A stretch of DNA of 13,115 nucleotides from RGIG8597 sp050872545 (GCA_050872545.1 JBNMHA010000060.1:1-13115); one strand, 5' to 3'; positions 1 through 7,846 are shown, numbered from the stretch's first letter. A program made the numbers and translations. Notes: generated by a model not told the origin, from the letters alone.

Positions 1-1
1 A

Positions 2-223
2 GATGAAAATATTGACGAGGAAAAATCCGGAATTAGCAGTGAAATGCTTGATTTGCCGAAAACTTATGAGAAAATGCCAGCAGAAGCAGAATTGGCAGCT
101 GATTATCATGCTGAAATGGAAACATTGCCGGGCACATTCGAGAAAGAAAAGCCTGTAGTTGCATTGTCTGATGAAAATATTGACGAGGAAAAATCCGGAA
201 TTAACAGCGAAATGCTGGAATTG
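2..223 (+). repeat. In-frame 168-bp direct repeat inside the acidic region
   Basis: Bases 2-48 recur at 170-216 with only two substitutions (AGC to AAC, AGT to AGC); similarity then fades over the next few codons. The period is 168 bp, exactly 56 codons, so the reading frame is kept. The encoded motif starts DENIDEEKSGI and ends near SEML(D/E)LP. The first copy starts at the window edge, so further copies may lie upstream. The near identity at DNA level suggests recent duplication or gene conversion within the coding sequence. Confidence 0.85.
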
Positions 224-1324
224 CCTTTACCGAATGCGTTGTTTGAGGAAAATAAAGAGGAAGATGACTTGCCTTTCATCTGGGACGAAGACTCGGAAGA
301 AGAAGAGCCGGTACAGAATGATTTCCATAATGAAGATTTGCCTACATTGATTGATGTTCCGGAAGTTTCACTTGGAGAAACAGAAGAAGCGAAAGTTTTC
401 GATATTCCAGAAGCGGAATTTTTAGAAGATGAAGAAGTTTCTGCATTACCGGAAGAGCCTGTTGAACCGAATGAATATCGCGAACCGGAAGATTTTGCAA
501 AATCAGACAAAGATTTTAATGAAGCAAATGAAAGTGCCGAACCTGAAATTGCGCTGCCCGACAATGAAGAATTTGCGGAAAATGAAATAAATGAAAATTA
601 TGCAGCTGAAAGTTCGGAACCGGAAATGTCGCAGTCATTGCCGAGCGAAAGTTTTTCATCAGATGATGAAAATGATTCATTGTCTGATTTCGATACAAAT
701 GAAAGCGAGTGGGTTTTCAAAAAGGACAGCAGAAAATTAATGGATTTTAATGAAAACTTTGACGGTTTTCCTAAATCTGCCGACGATGTTTTCAATAATC
801 CGGCGCAATATCAATATGATGATGAAAAACTGGTAGTTGAAAGCGGCAGAAAAATAGACAACATTATCGGGCAGCAGCTTTTTGATTCTGCAATAGAATA
901 TATTAAGGAAAATGAAAATGCCAAAGCTGTAAAGTTGCTGAAAGAATTGCTTCATTATAATTTCAGCGTGCCGGAAACAGAACATCTTTTAGCATTAGCA
1001 GAATTTAAAAACGGAAATCACGATGAAGCAATGAAATATTTGCAGCGTTCTTTGAGAAAGTACAAAAATCCGTATTTACGTGCGGAAAATATGGAATTGC
1101 AGGGAGAAATTAATTTTTCACAGAAAAATTATAATGAAGCGTATCAAAATTTTATGGCTGCGGTTGTCGGTGTGAATACAAAGCGAGATGCGGAACTTTA
1201 CAACAAAGCCGGAATTGCCGCATTGCGTGCCGGAGATATTGAAAAAGCGCGCAAAGCTTGGAAAATCGGAAAATATTTAGGCAGCAGAGATGCAAAACGT
1301 AATCTGCTTTGGCTTGACCATTGA
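2..1324 (+). CDS. Acidic repeat protein with C-terminal TPR region, 5'-truncated by window edge
   Basis: The reading frame is open from base 2 to a TGA at 1322-1324. The first ATG, at 44, is not the start: it has no SD, and the 14 codons before it encode the same sequence as codons 57-70, so the gene begins outside the window. Roughly the first 230 visible residues are low-complexity and strongly acidic, full of Glu/Asp with recurring Leu-Pro pairs, and are probably disordered. The last ~155 residues (from about base 860) form helical pairs spaced like tetratricopeptide repeats, with typical A/G/Y positions such as ALAEFKNGNHDEAMKYL and GIAALRAGDIEKARKAW. TPRs are protein-binding scaffolds; the partner is unknown. 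The last TPR helices end within a few residues of the stop, so the C-terminus looks complete. The TPR call is good; the biological role is not recognised. Confidence 0.8.
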   Translation, partial: DENIDEEKSGISSEMLDLPKTYEKMPAEAELAADYHAEMETLPGTFEKEKPVVALSDENIDEEKSGINSEMLELPLPNALFEENKEEDDLPFIWDEDSEEEEPVQNDFHNEDLPTLIDVPEVSLGETEEAKVFDIPEAEFLEDEEVSALPEEPVEPNEYREPEDFAKSDKDFNEANESAEPEIALPDNEEFAENEINENYAAESSEPEMSQSLPSESFSSDDENDSLSDFDTNESEWVFKKDSRKLMDFNENFDGFPKSADDVFNNPAQYQYDDEKLVVESGRKIDNIIGQQLFDSAIEYIKENENAKAVKLLKELLHYNFSVPETEHLLALAEFKNGNHDEAMKYLQRSLRKYKNPYLRAENMELQGEINFSQKNYNEAYQNFMAAVVGVNTKRDAELYNKAGIAALRAGDIEKARKAWKIGKYLGSRDAKRNLLWLDH

Positions 1325-1342
1325 CATAAAACAAAACATAGA

Positions 1343-1371
1343 TTGAAAAAAAGTTTCTTTTGTAGTAAAAA
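1343..1371 (+). promoter_or_regulatory. Possible sigma70-type promoter for the outer-membrane protein gene
   Basis: TTGAAA at 1343-1348 is followed after 17 bases by TAAAAA at 1366-1371, which shares four of six bases with the -10 consensus. It lies 45 bases before the GTG start. The surrounding DNA is A-rich, so a chance match is quite possible. Confidence 0.25.
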
Positions 1372-1415
1372 GCGTTAATTTTTAGCAAAGAAAGTCTTAG
1401 GGAGGATTCCTTTAA

Positions 1416-2963
1416 GTGAAAAAAATAAGTATATCGGTTTTGTTTTTGTTAATTTTTTCTGCGGCATATTCTCAGCAGTTTGATTTGACAGATGATATGA
1501 ATGTCGTTGATTTAACATCAGATGTAGCGGTGGCAGAAGATTTGACTGATGATATTGGTGATAATACCGATGATGTGCAGGCTTTTTACATTTCGGCTTT
1601 GCCAAAAGAAGATGACCCATTTGCGCATTACAATCCTCGACTTTTTTGGAAAAGTGACAATTACCAAAAAACGCTTATCAGAAACAGACAGCCTTTTTTC
1701 TTTATTGATGAATTGGATACAAGAAATATTTCATTAAACACAAATGTTTCTTTGCGCACACCTTACACGCAAATTCCTTTCGGCGGATTTTCTACAATTT
1801 TCAATGGTTCTCATCATGCAGCCAGAGGTTTGGATTTTGGCTTTTATTACCGTGATGAACATCTTTTAGATGGTCGTGTTATGTTGAGTGCGCTTAATTC
1901 GTTTGCTTTTAACGGTTCATTTTTTACACTTATTGGAGCCGAAATTTTTCCCGGCAGTGAAGAGCGAAAATTGAAACTGCTTACAAATATGGCTGTTTAT
2001 ACAACAGCACCGCAATATGGTTTGATGTCGGAACGCAATTCTAAAGTAGGGACTATGTTGGCGAAAATTACCGACAAATTGGGCTTGGATTTTTCTTCTG
2101 TAAACAGAACCGGGTTTAATTTTATGTTTGGTGCGGAATATCAGCTGCCGTTTAATATTTACGCACTTGGAGCTGTAAAATTGAATTATCAACACATCGC
2201 TTCGGAATTAACGGACGCTTTCGGTGACGATTACCCGGCACTTTCTAAAGATTGGAATGAAGATTTTCTGTCATTAAGCATTGCTGCAAAGGCAACTTAC
2301 GATATGCGCCGTCAGGAAAAAGCTTTGCGTACAGGAAATTTATTGACCGGCGGTTTCAGTCTTGATTTGCCGCTTGTAGAATCTGGCTATTACAAAATTC
2401 AACAGTTTATTCCGCAATTTTCTGTTACAGCGGAAGATGTTTTTTGCAAAAAGATTTATAAAGATTATGCAGTTAAAGCAAGATTGCTGGCTGGTTACAA
2501 TTACGGTTACTTGACTAATTTATCAGGTGATGGTGCGGTACGCGGATTGTCGCTCGGAAGCTTTTCCGGGTTTGGTTATGCATTGGCAAATATAGAAGCA
2601 AGTATTCCGGTGATGTACATTGATTTGCACAATACGGCGGATTACACGCATAAGCAAAAAGTCACTTATTTAATGTATGTGAATTTATTTGTAGATGGCG
2701 GTGTGGCATTTTCTAATGATGAAATGAAAGTGCGTGATTATGAATATACGTCAGGCAATGAATATTTAAAAGATTTTCGCTGCTATGTAGATGATAAAAA
2801 TTACTTTACATACGCATTGAGTGCCGGAGCCGGAGTAACGTTTGTTCCTTACTTTTTGCATTTTGTAGTACGCATTGATGTCGGAGTAAATATTCTGGAA
2901 GCTGCTTTGGAACAAAAAGCACCTTCTATAGGATTAACAATCTCTTTTAATGATATATTTTAA
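1416..2963 (+). CDS. Exported outer-membrane beta-barrel protein, possibly Omp85-like without POTRA domains
   Basis: The start is GTG at 1416, set by AGGGAGG at 1399-1405, ten bases upstream. Residues 1-20 form a signal peptide: basic MKK, a hydrophobic core and a cleavage-like AYSQ, with no lipobox Cys. An Asp-rich stretch (about 23-55) follows. From about residue 95 onward the protein alternates short amphipathic aromatic/Gly-rich strands with loops and ends in Phe, the usual C-terminal signal of outer-membrane barrels. Residues 371-395 contain GDGAVRG, followed by a strand resembling the Omp85/BamA loop-6 VRGF/Y motif (here V375-R376-G377). Later FVDGGVAFS resembles the conserved Omp85 strand segment with FVDxG. 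These are resemblances by eye, so the Omp85 link is tentative while the barrel call is firm. There is no obvious POTRA region before the barrel. Function is unknown. Confidence 0.72.
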   Translation: MKKISISVLFLLIFSAAYSQQFDLTDDMNVVDLTSDVAVAEDLTDDIGDNTDDVQAFYISALPKEDDPFAHYNPRLFWKSDNYQKTLIRNRQPFFFIDELDTRNISLNTNVSLRTPYTQIPFGGFSTIFNGSHHAARGLDFGFYYRDEHLLDGRVMLSALNSFAFNGSFFTLIGAEIFPGSEERKLKLLTNMAVYTTAPQYGLMSERNSKVGTMLAKITDKLGLDFSSVNRTGFNFMFGAEYQLPFNIYALGAVKLNYQHIASELTDAFGDDYPALSKDWNEDFLSLSIAAKATYDMRRQEKALRTGNLLTGGFSLDLPLVESGYYKIQQFIPQFSVTAEDVFCKKIYKDYAVKARLLAGYNYGYLTNLSGDGAVRGLSLGSFSGFGYALANIEASIPVMYIDLHNTADYTHKQKVTYLMYVNLFVDGGVAFSNDEMKVRDYEYTSGNEYLKDFRCYVDDKNYFTYALSAGAGVTFVPYFLHFVVRIDVGVNILEAALEQKAPSIGLTISFNDIF

Positions 2964-3154
2964 TATGGCATGAACATATTCCGGTTAGTTTTAGGTTCAG
3001 TTTCAATTTTTTAAATTAGAGTATTGTTTGAAATAAAAAATGTAAGTCAGCAGCCAATGACATGAAAATTGCCGATTAATGTGGATAATGGCAAAAACAG
3101 TTGTATATCATTTTTTATTATGTCCGCTTGAATTCTGAAATTAAGGAGGGCTTT

Positions 3155-3787
3155 GTGAAACAGTTTGTTTACAACGTGTCTGAATTCGGGAAACGTATAG
3201 TTTTAACTTTTACACCTTTCTTAGTATATTACGTTGCTGTGCTGATTCTTTTGGCTCCGCCTGTATCCGGTTTGTTGTCTGACTCCAATGAGCAGCGAAT
3301 AAAAATAGCGATTACCAAAAAAATATTGACAGAATATTGCGCCGATAAAAAGCTTGCGGCACTTTTTATAAAAGTGGGCAGATTGCATAATATTGATCCG
3401 TTTTTTCTGTGCAGTGTGGCAAATGCCAACTCAAAGTTTGAAGCAGATAAAATTACCGAAAAAGAAAACGGCGTGAAACTTGTAGGACTTATGCAGATTA
3501 ACGCTGCCGATTATCCGAGTTATCAGCAGAAAAATTTACTGGATCCGGAAATTAACTTGAAATTAGGTGCTATAGAACTGCGTCGGGCAATGGATTACGG
3601 CAAAGGGCACATGATAAAAACTTTAGCTGTGTATTACAATGATTCGCTTGATTTACCGAGTACGAAAAAATACGGACAGTCTACTCTCGATTTTATAGAG
3701 AATGTGAGAAAATTCTATTCCGATATTCAACGTTCCGAAAAGCTTTATATTCAGGAAAATTACGATTTATTTCGTGCGGAAAAATAA
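3155..3787 (+). CDS. Membrane-anchored SLT-fold (lytic transglycosylase-like) protein with an altered catalytic site
   Basis: I start this at GTG 3155 because AAGGAGGG at 3143-3150 lies just upstream; the in-frame TTG at 3101 has no SD and would add 18 unconvincing residues. The product is 210 aa. Residues ~15-37 form a single hydrophobic segment that probably anchors it in the inner membrane with the rest in the periplasm. The SLT/lysozyme-like fold shows in residues ~75-185: a helix followed by SKF, then GLMQIN, an LGAIELRRAM helix, and LAVYYN, matching the usual ES.F / GLMQ / AYN order. Active lytic transglycosylases cleave murein using the Glu of the ES motif. Here that position is Asn92 (AAC at 3428-3430, in ANANSKF). 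It may be a non-catalytic peptidoglycan-binding or scaffold protein, or use another acid residue. Gaps of 191 and 114 bases separate it from its neighbours. Confidence 0.75.
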   Translation: MKQFVYNVSEFGKRIVLTFTPFLVYYVAVLILLAPPVSGLLSDSNEQRIKIAITKKILTEYCADKKLAALFIKVGRLHNIDPFFLCSVANANSKFEADKITEKENGVKLVGLMQINAADYPSYQQKNLLDPEINLKLGAIELRRAMDYGKGHMIKTLAVYYNDSLDLPSTKKYGQSTLDFIENVRKFYSDIQRSEKLYIQENYDLFRAEK

Positions 3788-3836
3788 CTCTGCACGCTAA
3801 TATTTACCGTTATTATCTATTAAAAACTATCATTCA

Positions 3837-3865
3837 TTGCACTTATATCCGATTTTTGTTACACT
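3837..3865 (+). promoter_or_regulatory. Putative extended -10 promoter for the iorA operon
   Basis: TTGCAC at 3837-3842 is followed after a 17-base spacer by TACACT at 3860-3865. A TG at 3857-3858 one base before the -10 makes it an extended -10 element. Transcription would begin near 3872, giving a leader of about 30 bases before the iorA ATG. No operator-like palindrome is evident around it. Confidence 0.5.
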
Positions 3866-3901
3866 TCCACAAAATTTTATCTTAAAGAAAGGTAACGAAA
3901 T

Positions 3902-5473
3902 ATGAAAAAACTTCTTTCTGGAAATGAAGGTATTGCATTAGGGGCTTATGAAGCCGGAGTAAAGGTTGTTACCGGGTATCCCGGAACACCGTCTACAGAA
4001 ATTACAGAAACATTATCCGAATATAAAGACATTTATTCCGAATGGTCTGTAAATGAAAAAGTTGCGCTTGAAGTAGCAGCAGGCGCGTCGCTTGGCGGAA
4101 ACCGCACGCTTGTGACAATGAAGCATGTAGGTGTTAATGTTGCGGCAGATCCATTGTTTACAATGTCGTATATTGGTGTAAAAGGCGGACTTGTAATAGT
4201 CAGTGCCGATGATCCGCAAAGCCATTCATCTCAAAATGAACAGGACAACCGCCATTATGCACGTGCGGCGAAACTTCCGATGTTTGAACCGTCGGACAGT
4301 GAAGATGCAAGACAATTGACACGTCTTGCTTTTGATGTAAGTGAAAAGTTTGATACACCGGTATTTTTACGTCCTACAACTCGTATTTGTCATTCGTACA
4401 GTGTTGTGGATGTAAGCGGCAGTGAACGCAAAGAAGTTAATGTCGGAAAATTTGAGCGAAATCTCCAAAAGCATGTAATGATTCCGGCTTATGCGAGAGC
4501 GCGCCATTTTGAAGTAGAAAAGAGAATGGAAAAGCTTAAAGAATTTGCGGAAACGACAACTGCTAATACAACAGAATTTAACAATACGGAAATCGGTTTT
4601 ATTACATCGGGAGTTTCTTACAATTATGTAAAAGAAGCTGCTCCTGATGCGTCGGTTTTGAAGCTTGGAATGATTTATCCGCTGCCTGAAAATAAGATCA
4701 AAGATTTCTGTAGCAAAATAAAAAAAGTTTATGTAGTGGAAGAACTGGATCCGTTCTTTGAAGAACAGATTAAAGCTATGGGATGTGACGTAGAAGGCAA
4801 AAAGTTTTTCCCTATTACAGGTGAGCTTTCTCCTGATAATGTTGAAGAGCTTCTTCACGGCAAAAAAGAACTTCTTCCGCCGGAAAAGATTCTGCCTCGT
4901 CTGCCGGCTCTTTGTCCGGGATGTCCTCATTCGTTTGTTTATAACGTTTTGAAAAAGCACAACATTCTTGTTTCTGGTGATATTGGTTGCTACACGCTCG
5001 GAGTTATGCCTCCGTTCCAAGTAATAGATACATGTATCGATATGGGTGCAAGTATTACGGCGGCTCAGGGACTTGAAATTGCAGAGCCTTCAGTTCGTCA
5101 TGCTGCGGTAATCGGGGATTCGACATTTGCGCATTCGGGAATTACCGGGTTGATCAATGCAGCTTACAATAAACGCAATACGCTTGTCATTGTACTGGAC
5201 AATTCAATTACCGCAATGACAGGTATGCAGCACAATCCTTTTTCCGGTGAGACAATTCGTGGTGAACAAACAGTTCAAGTTAATTATGAATATTTGGCAA
5301 AAGCGGTCGGCATTGAAGATGAAAACTTTATGCAAGTAAATGCTTACAAACCGGATGAAATCGAAGCTGCTATTGTTAAACTGGCTGATTCCGGGAAATT
5401 ATCGCTCCTTGTAGTAAAAGGTATATGTGTTATTTACAACCGCAAGAAGAACAAAAAGAAGGGAGGCGTTTAA
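3902..5473 (+). CDS. iorA: Indolepyruvate (arylpyruvate):ferredoxin oxidoreductase, alpha subunit, lacking the ferredoxin domain
   Basis: This is the TPP-dependent catalytic subunit that decarboxylates indolepyruvate, phenylpyruvate and 4-hydroxyphenylpyruvate to aryl-acetyl-CoA. The N-terminal pyrimidine-binding domain has the characteristic SGNEGIALGAYEAG and GYPGTPSTE. CPGCPH (C338, C341) opens the TPP domain, which continues with GDIGCYTLG, a GDSTFAHSGITGL segment and LDNSITAMTG. The ATG at 3902 has AAAGG nine bases upstream. Typical family members run to about 580-640 aa and end in a ferredoxin-like domain binding two [4Fe-4S] clusters. This one is 523 aa and ends shortly after LLVVKGIC with a lysine-rich tail whose codons overlap the iorB SD. 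No CxxCxxC motif occurs in the tail, and only one base separates the stop from iorB. It is first in the iorAB-paaK-ACT operon. The family call is firm; electron transfer by this form is uncertain. Confidence 0.95.
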   Translation: MKKLLSGNEGIALGAYEAGVKVVTGYPGTPSTEITETLSEYKDIYSEWSVNEKVALEVAAGASLGGNRTLVTMKHVGVNVAADPLFTMSYIGVKGGLVIVSADDPQSHSSQNEQDNRHYARAAKLPMFEPSDSEDARQLTRLAFDVSEKFDTPVFLRPTTRICHSYSVVDVSGSERKEVNVGKFERNLQKHVMIPAYARARHFEVEKRMEKLKEFAETTTANTTEFNNTEIGFITSGVSYNYVKEAAPDASVLKLGMIYPLPENKIKDFCSKIKKVYVVEELDPFFEEQIKAMGCDVEGKKFFPITGELSPDNVEELLHGKKELLPPEKILPRLPALCPGCPHSFVYNVLKKHNILVSGDIGCYTLGVMPPFQVIDTCIDMGASITAAQGLEIAEPSVRHAAVIGDSTFAHSGITGLINAAYNKRNTLVIVLDNSITAMTGMQHNPFSGETIRGEQTVQVNYEYLAKAVGIEDENFMQVNAYKPDEIEAAIVKLADSGKLSLLVVKGICVIYNRKKNKKKGGV

Positions 5474-5474
5474 A

Positions 5475-6041
5475 ATGGATAAAGTATTTAACTTATTAAT
5501 AGTTGGTGTAGGCGGACAAGGAACTATTCTTGCAAGCAACATTGTAACTCAGGCTGCCATGAATGCCGGACTTGATGCAAAAAAAAGTGAAATTCACGGA
5601 ATGAGTCAGCGCGGCGGTGCGGTATTCAGTCATGTGCGCTTTGGCAAAAAAGTTTTCTCGCCTGTTATCCCAAAAGGCAAAGTGGATGTTCTTCTTTCAC
5701 TGGAAGAAATGGAAACTCTGCGCTGGACTGAATTTCTTAATAAAGACAGCAGATTGATTGTACTGAACAACAGAATTTTACCGGCAAACGCAACGGAATA
5801 CCCGAAAGGTCTTACAGAAAAAATAAAAGCGCAGTTTAACAATGTGATTTCCATTGACCCGGAAGAGTACACAAAGAAATTAGGCAATGCAAAATTTCTT
5901 AATGTATTTTTGCTTGGTGTTTTGTCAAATTATGTTGATTTATCCGAAGACTGCTGGAAAGATGCTATTGAAGCACTTGTTCCTCAGGGAACTTTTGAAA
6001 AAAATTATGAAGCTTTCTTAATCGGGAAAGAATGCAAATAA
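5475..6041 (+). CDS. iorB: Indolepyruvate:ferredoxin oxidoreductase, beta (gamma-domain) subunit
   Basis: IorB partners with IorA and supplies the domain that helps bind CoA and complete the oxidoreductase. The 188-aa length is normal for this subunit. It opens with LLIVGVGGQGTILASNI, the diagnostic glycine-rich motif, and then has SEIHGMSQRGGAV, which is also strongly conserved. I start it at ATG 5475, one base after the iorA stop, with GGGAGG at 5461-5466 eight bases upstream. An in-frame ATG at 5427 lies inside iorA, lacks an SD and would add 16 residues foreign to the family. The gene is not truncated, and its conserved residues suggest IorB is still under selection. PaaK follows after 18 bases in the same transcript. 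Confidence 0.95.
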   Translation: MDKVFNLLIVGVGGQGTILASNIVTQAAMNAGLDAKKSEIHGMSQRGGAVFSHVRFGKKVFSPVIPKGKVDVLLSLEEMETLRWTEFLNKDSRLIVLNNRILPANATEYPKGLTEKIKAQFNNVISIDPEEYTKKLGNAKFLNVFLLGVLSNYVDLSEDCWKDAIEALVPQGTFEKNYEAFLIGKECK

Positions 6042-6059
6042 TGCGGAGGAGACCGTAGA

Positions 6060-7355
6060 ATGATGTGGAATGAAAAAATAGAAACAATGAGCCGTGAGGA
6101 TAAAAAAAAGTTGCAGGGCGAACGGCTTGTTGCGCTTGTTAAGCGATTATACGAAACTGTGCCGTTTTATAAAAAGCGTATGGATGAAAAAGGCGTTGCG
6201 CCGGCAGACATAAAAAGTATTGAAGATATTTCAAAATTGCCTTTTATGACAAAAAAAGATTTGCGTGAAGTTTATCCTCATGGGCTTCTTGCCGTGAAAA
6301 AAGAAGATATTGTCGAAATTCACATGTCTTCCGGAACTACAGGTAAACCTGTAGTGATGGAATATACAAAGCAGGATATTGATAATTGGGCGCAAGCCGT
6401 TGCGCGTTCACTGACAATGGCAGGCGTTACATCTTCAAGTACTGTTCAAGTTTCATACGGATACGGCTTATTTACCGGCGGTTTCGGAATTCATCACGGC
6501 GGACAAAAAATCGGCGCAAGTGTGATTCCGATGTCAGGCGGCAACACAAAGAAGCAATTGCAGATATTGCAGGATTTTCAGCCGGAATATTTAGCTTGTA
6601 CGCCTTCATATGCAATGTATTTGGCAGAAGCTGCAATTGAAGAAGGAATTGCCGATAAGCTTAATCTTAAATACGGAATTTTTGGAGCAGAACCTTGGAG
6701 CGAGGCAATGCGCAAAGAAATTGAAGCGAAACTTCATATTAAAGCACTGGATATTTACGGGCTTACCGAGATTTCCGGACCGGGCGTAGCAATGGAATGC
6801 GAACATCAAGACATGCTACATGTTGCCGATGACTTGTTTTATCCGGAGATAATAAATCCTGAAACGGGCGAAGTACTTCCTTTCGGAGAAAAAGGCGAGC
6901 TTGTTTTTACTACATTAACAAAAGAAGGCACTCCGGTTCTGCGTTACAGAACAAAAGACATAACATTTTTATCCGAAGAAAAATGCAAGTGCGGACGAAC
7001 GACAATCAGAATGCACAGGCTTATGGGAAGAACAGATGACATGCTTATTATTCGCGGCGTAAATGTGTTCCCATCACAAATTGAAGAAGTACTGCTGACA
7101 ATCGAGGGTGTTGAACCGCATTACCAATTGATAGTAGAACGAAAAGGCAACCTTGATACATTGGAAGTTCAAGTTGAAATGAGCGATAAATTGTTTTCCG
7201 ACAGTGTGGGAAAATTGGAAGGAACAGCTAAGGAAATAGAAAAAAACCTTTATGCTACACTTTCGATTCATGCAAAAATAACTTTGGTGGAACCGAAATC
7301 CATACCGAGAAGTGAAGGCAAGGCAAAGCGCGTAATTGATAAAAGAACTATATAA
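6060..7355 (+). CDS. paaK: Phenylacetate-CoA ligase (arylacetate:CoA ligase)
   Basis: PaaK is an adenylate-forming cytosolic enzyme that activates phenylacetate or a related arylacetate to its CoA ester with ATP; run in reverse it could conserve energy from aryl-acetyl-CoA. The 431-aa length is standard. Visible motifs are the phosphate-binding loop SSGTTGKP (residues 90-97), the YGLTEISGPG adenylate-binding motif (~233-242), YRTKDIT, the hinge-like GRTDDMLIIRGVNVFPSQIEE (~323 onward) and the C-terminal PRSEGKAKR lysine region. A CKCGR segment typical of PaaK is present. GGAGGAGA at 6045-6052 precedes ATG 6060; a second ATG follows directly, so the start could shift by one codon. Placement between iorB and an ACT gene is a recurring arrangement, linking it to aromatic amino acid catabolism or arylacetate assimilation. 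The exact substrate cannot be read from sequence. Confidence 0.93.
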   Translation: MMWNEKIETMSREDKKKLQGERLVALVKRLYETVPFYKKRMDEKGVAPADIKSIEDISKLPFMTKKDLREVYPHGLLAVKKEDIVEIHMSSGTTGKPVVMEYTKQDIDNWAQAVARSLTMAGVTSSSTVQVSYGYGLFTGGFGIHHGGQKIGASVIPMSGGNTKKQLQILQDFQPEYLACTPSYAMYLAEAAIEEGIADKLNLKYGIFGAEPWSEAMRKEIEAKLHIKALDIYGLTEISGPGVAMECEHQDMLHVADDLFYPEIINPETGEVLPFGEKGELVFTTLTKEGTPVLRYRTKDITFLSEEKCKCGRTTIRMHRLMGRTDDMLIIRGVNVFPSQIEEVLLTIEGVEPHYQLIVERKGNLDTLEVQVEMSDKLFSDSVGKLEGTAKEIEKNLYATLSIHAKITLVEPKSIPRSEGKAKRVIDKRTI

Positions 7356-7372
7356 TTCAGGAGAAAATGCAA

Positions 7373-7801
7373 ATGAGTGTAAAACAGATTTCAGTATTTT
7401 TGAATAATGAAAAAGGCAGACTTGAGAAGATTACCGGGTTATTGGCAGAAAAAAATATTGATATAAAGTCATTGTGCATTGCCGAAACGGAAAAATTCGG
7501 TGTGCTGAGAATGCTTGTTGACAATGCAGATGAAGCTGCTTCGATTTTGCGTTCAAACGATGTTGTTTGTGACATTACAAGTGTTTTGGCTGTGGAAGTT
7601 GATGATGTTCCTGGCGGATTAAATAAAGTGCTTGCAGTGTTTAATGGTTTGAATATTGAATACATGTACGCTTTTGTGGAAAAAGCCGACAATCGTGCTG
7701 TAATGATATTTAAATTTTCTCAGCTGGACAAAGCGGAAAAGGTCGCTGCGGAAAACGGAATTATCATGCTTTCGGAAGATAAGCTTTTAAATAAAGTTTA
7801 A
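7373..7801 (+). CDS. Tandem ACT-domain protein
   Basis: This small cytosolic protein (142 aa) consists of two ACT domains: residues ~3-68, starting KQISVFLNNEKGRL, and ~70-138, starting VLAVEVDDVPGGL. Each shows the beta-alpha-beta start with the Gly-Arg/Gly-Gly-Leu turn that usually sits at an amino-acid binding interface. No enzyme domain is attached. I chose ATG 7373 because AGGAG at 7359-7363 is nine bases upstream; the ATG at 7367 would be only three bases from it. Such proteins often close ior-paaK operons and probably sense an aromatic amino acid, but the ligand and target are inferred from context. It is the last gene of the operon; I see no strong terminator after it before the riboflavin promoter. 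Confidence 0.88.
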   Translation: MSVKQISVFLNNEKGRLEKITGLLAEKNIDIKSLCIAETEKFGVLRMLVDNADEAASILRSNDVVCDITSVLAVEVDDVPGGLNKVLAVFNGLNIEYMYAFVEKADNRAVMIFKFSQLDKAEKVAAENGIIMLSEDKLLNKV

Positions 7802-7817
7802 GAGCGACAAACATTCC

Positions 7818-7846
7818 TTGACATGCGGATGAAAAAGAATTATTAA
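7818..7846 (+). promoter_or_regulatory. Sigma70-type promoter of the riboflavin operon
   Basis: A perfect -35 TTGACA (7818-7823) is followed after 17 bases by TATTAA (7841-7846), four of six bases matching the -10 consensus. The expected start, about 7852-7854, falls just before the riboswitch P1 stem at 7856, so the RNA would begin almost directly with the aptamer. Position and fit together make this a strong prediction. Confidence 0.7.

Noticed and set aside
44..46. ATG as start of the acidic TPR protein
   Set aside because: The frame is open to base 2, codons before the ATG duplicate codons found downstream, and no SD precedes it; the gene enters from outside the window.
106..564. 152-aa Ser-rich minus-strand ORF
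   Set aside because: It is the antisense of the Glu/Asp-rich repeat region (GAA/GAT codons read back as TTC/ATC and Ser codons); no SD and no recognisable domain.
3069..3094. Hairpin TTGCC-ATTA / TAAT-GGCAA as a terminator of the outer-membrane protein gene
   Set aside because: Nine pairs with a bulged G but no T-run follows, so it is not a convincing intrinsic terminator; a weak RNA structure at most.
3101..3154. TTG start giving an 18-residue N-terminal extension of the SLT-fold protein
   Set aside because: No SD at TTG 3101, whereas GTG 3155 has AAGGAGGG at the right distance.
4367..5020. 217-aa minus-strand ORF inside iorA
   Set aside because: Basic, Arg/Asn/Phe-rich translation with no family resemblance, antisense to a well-conserved gene.
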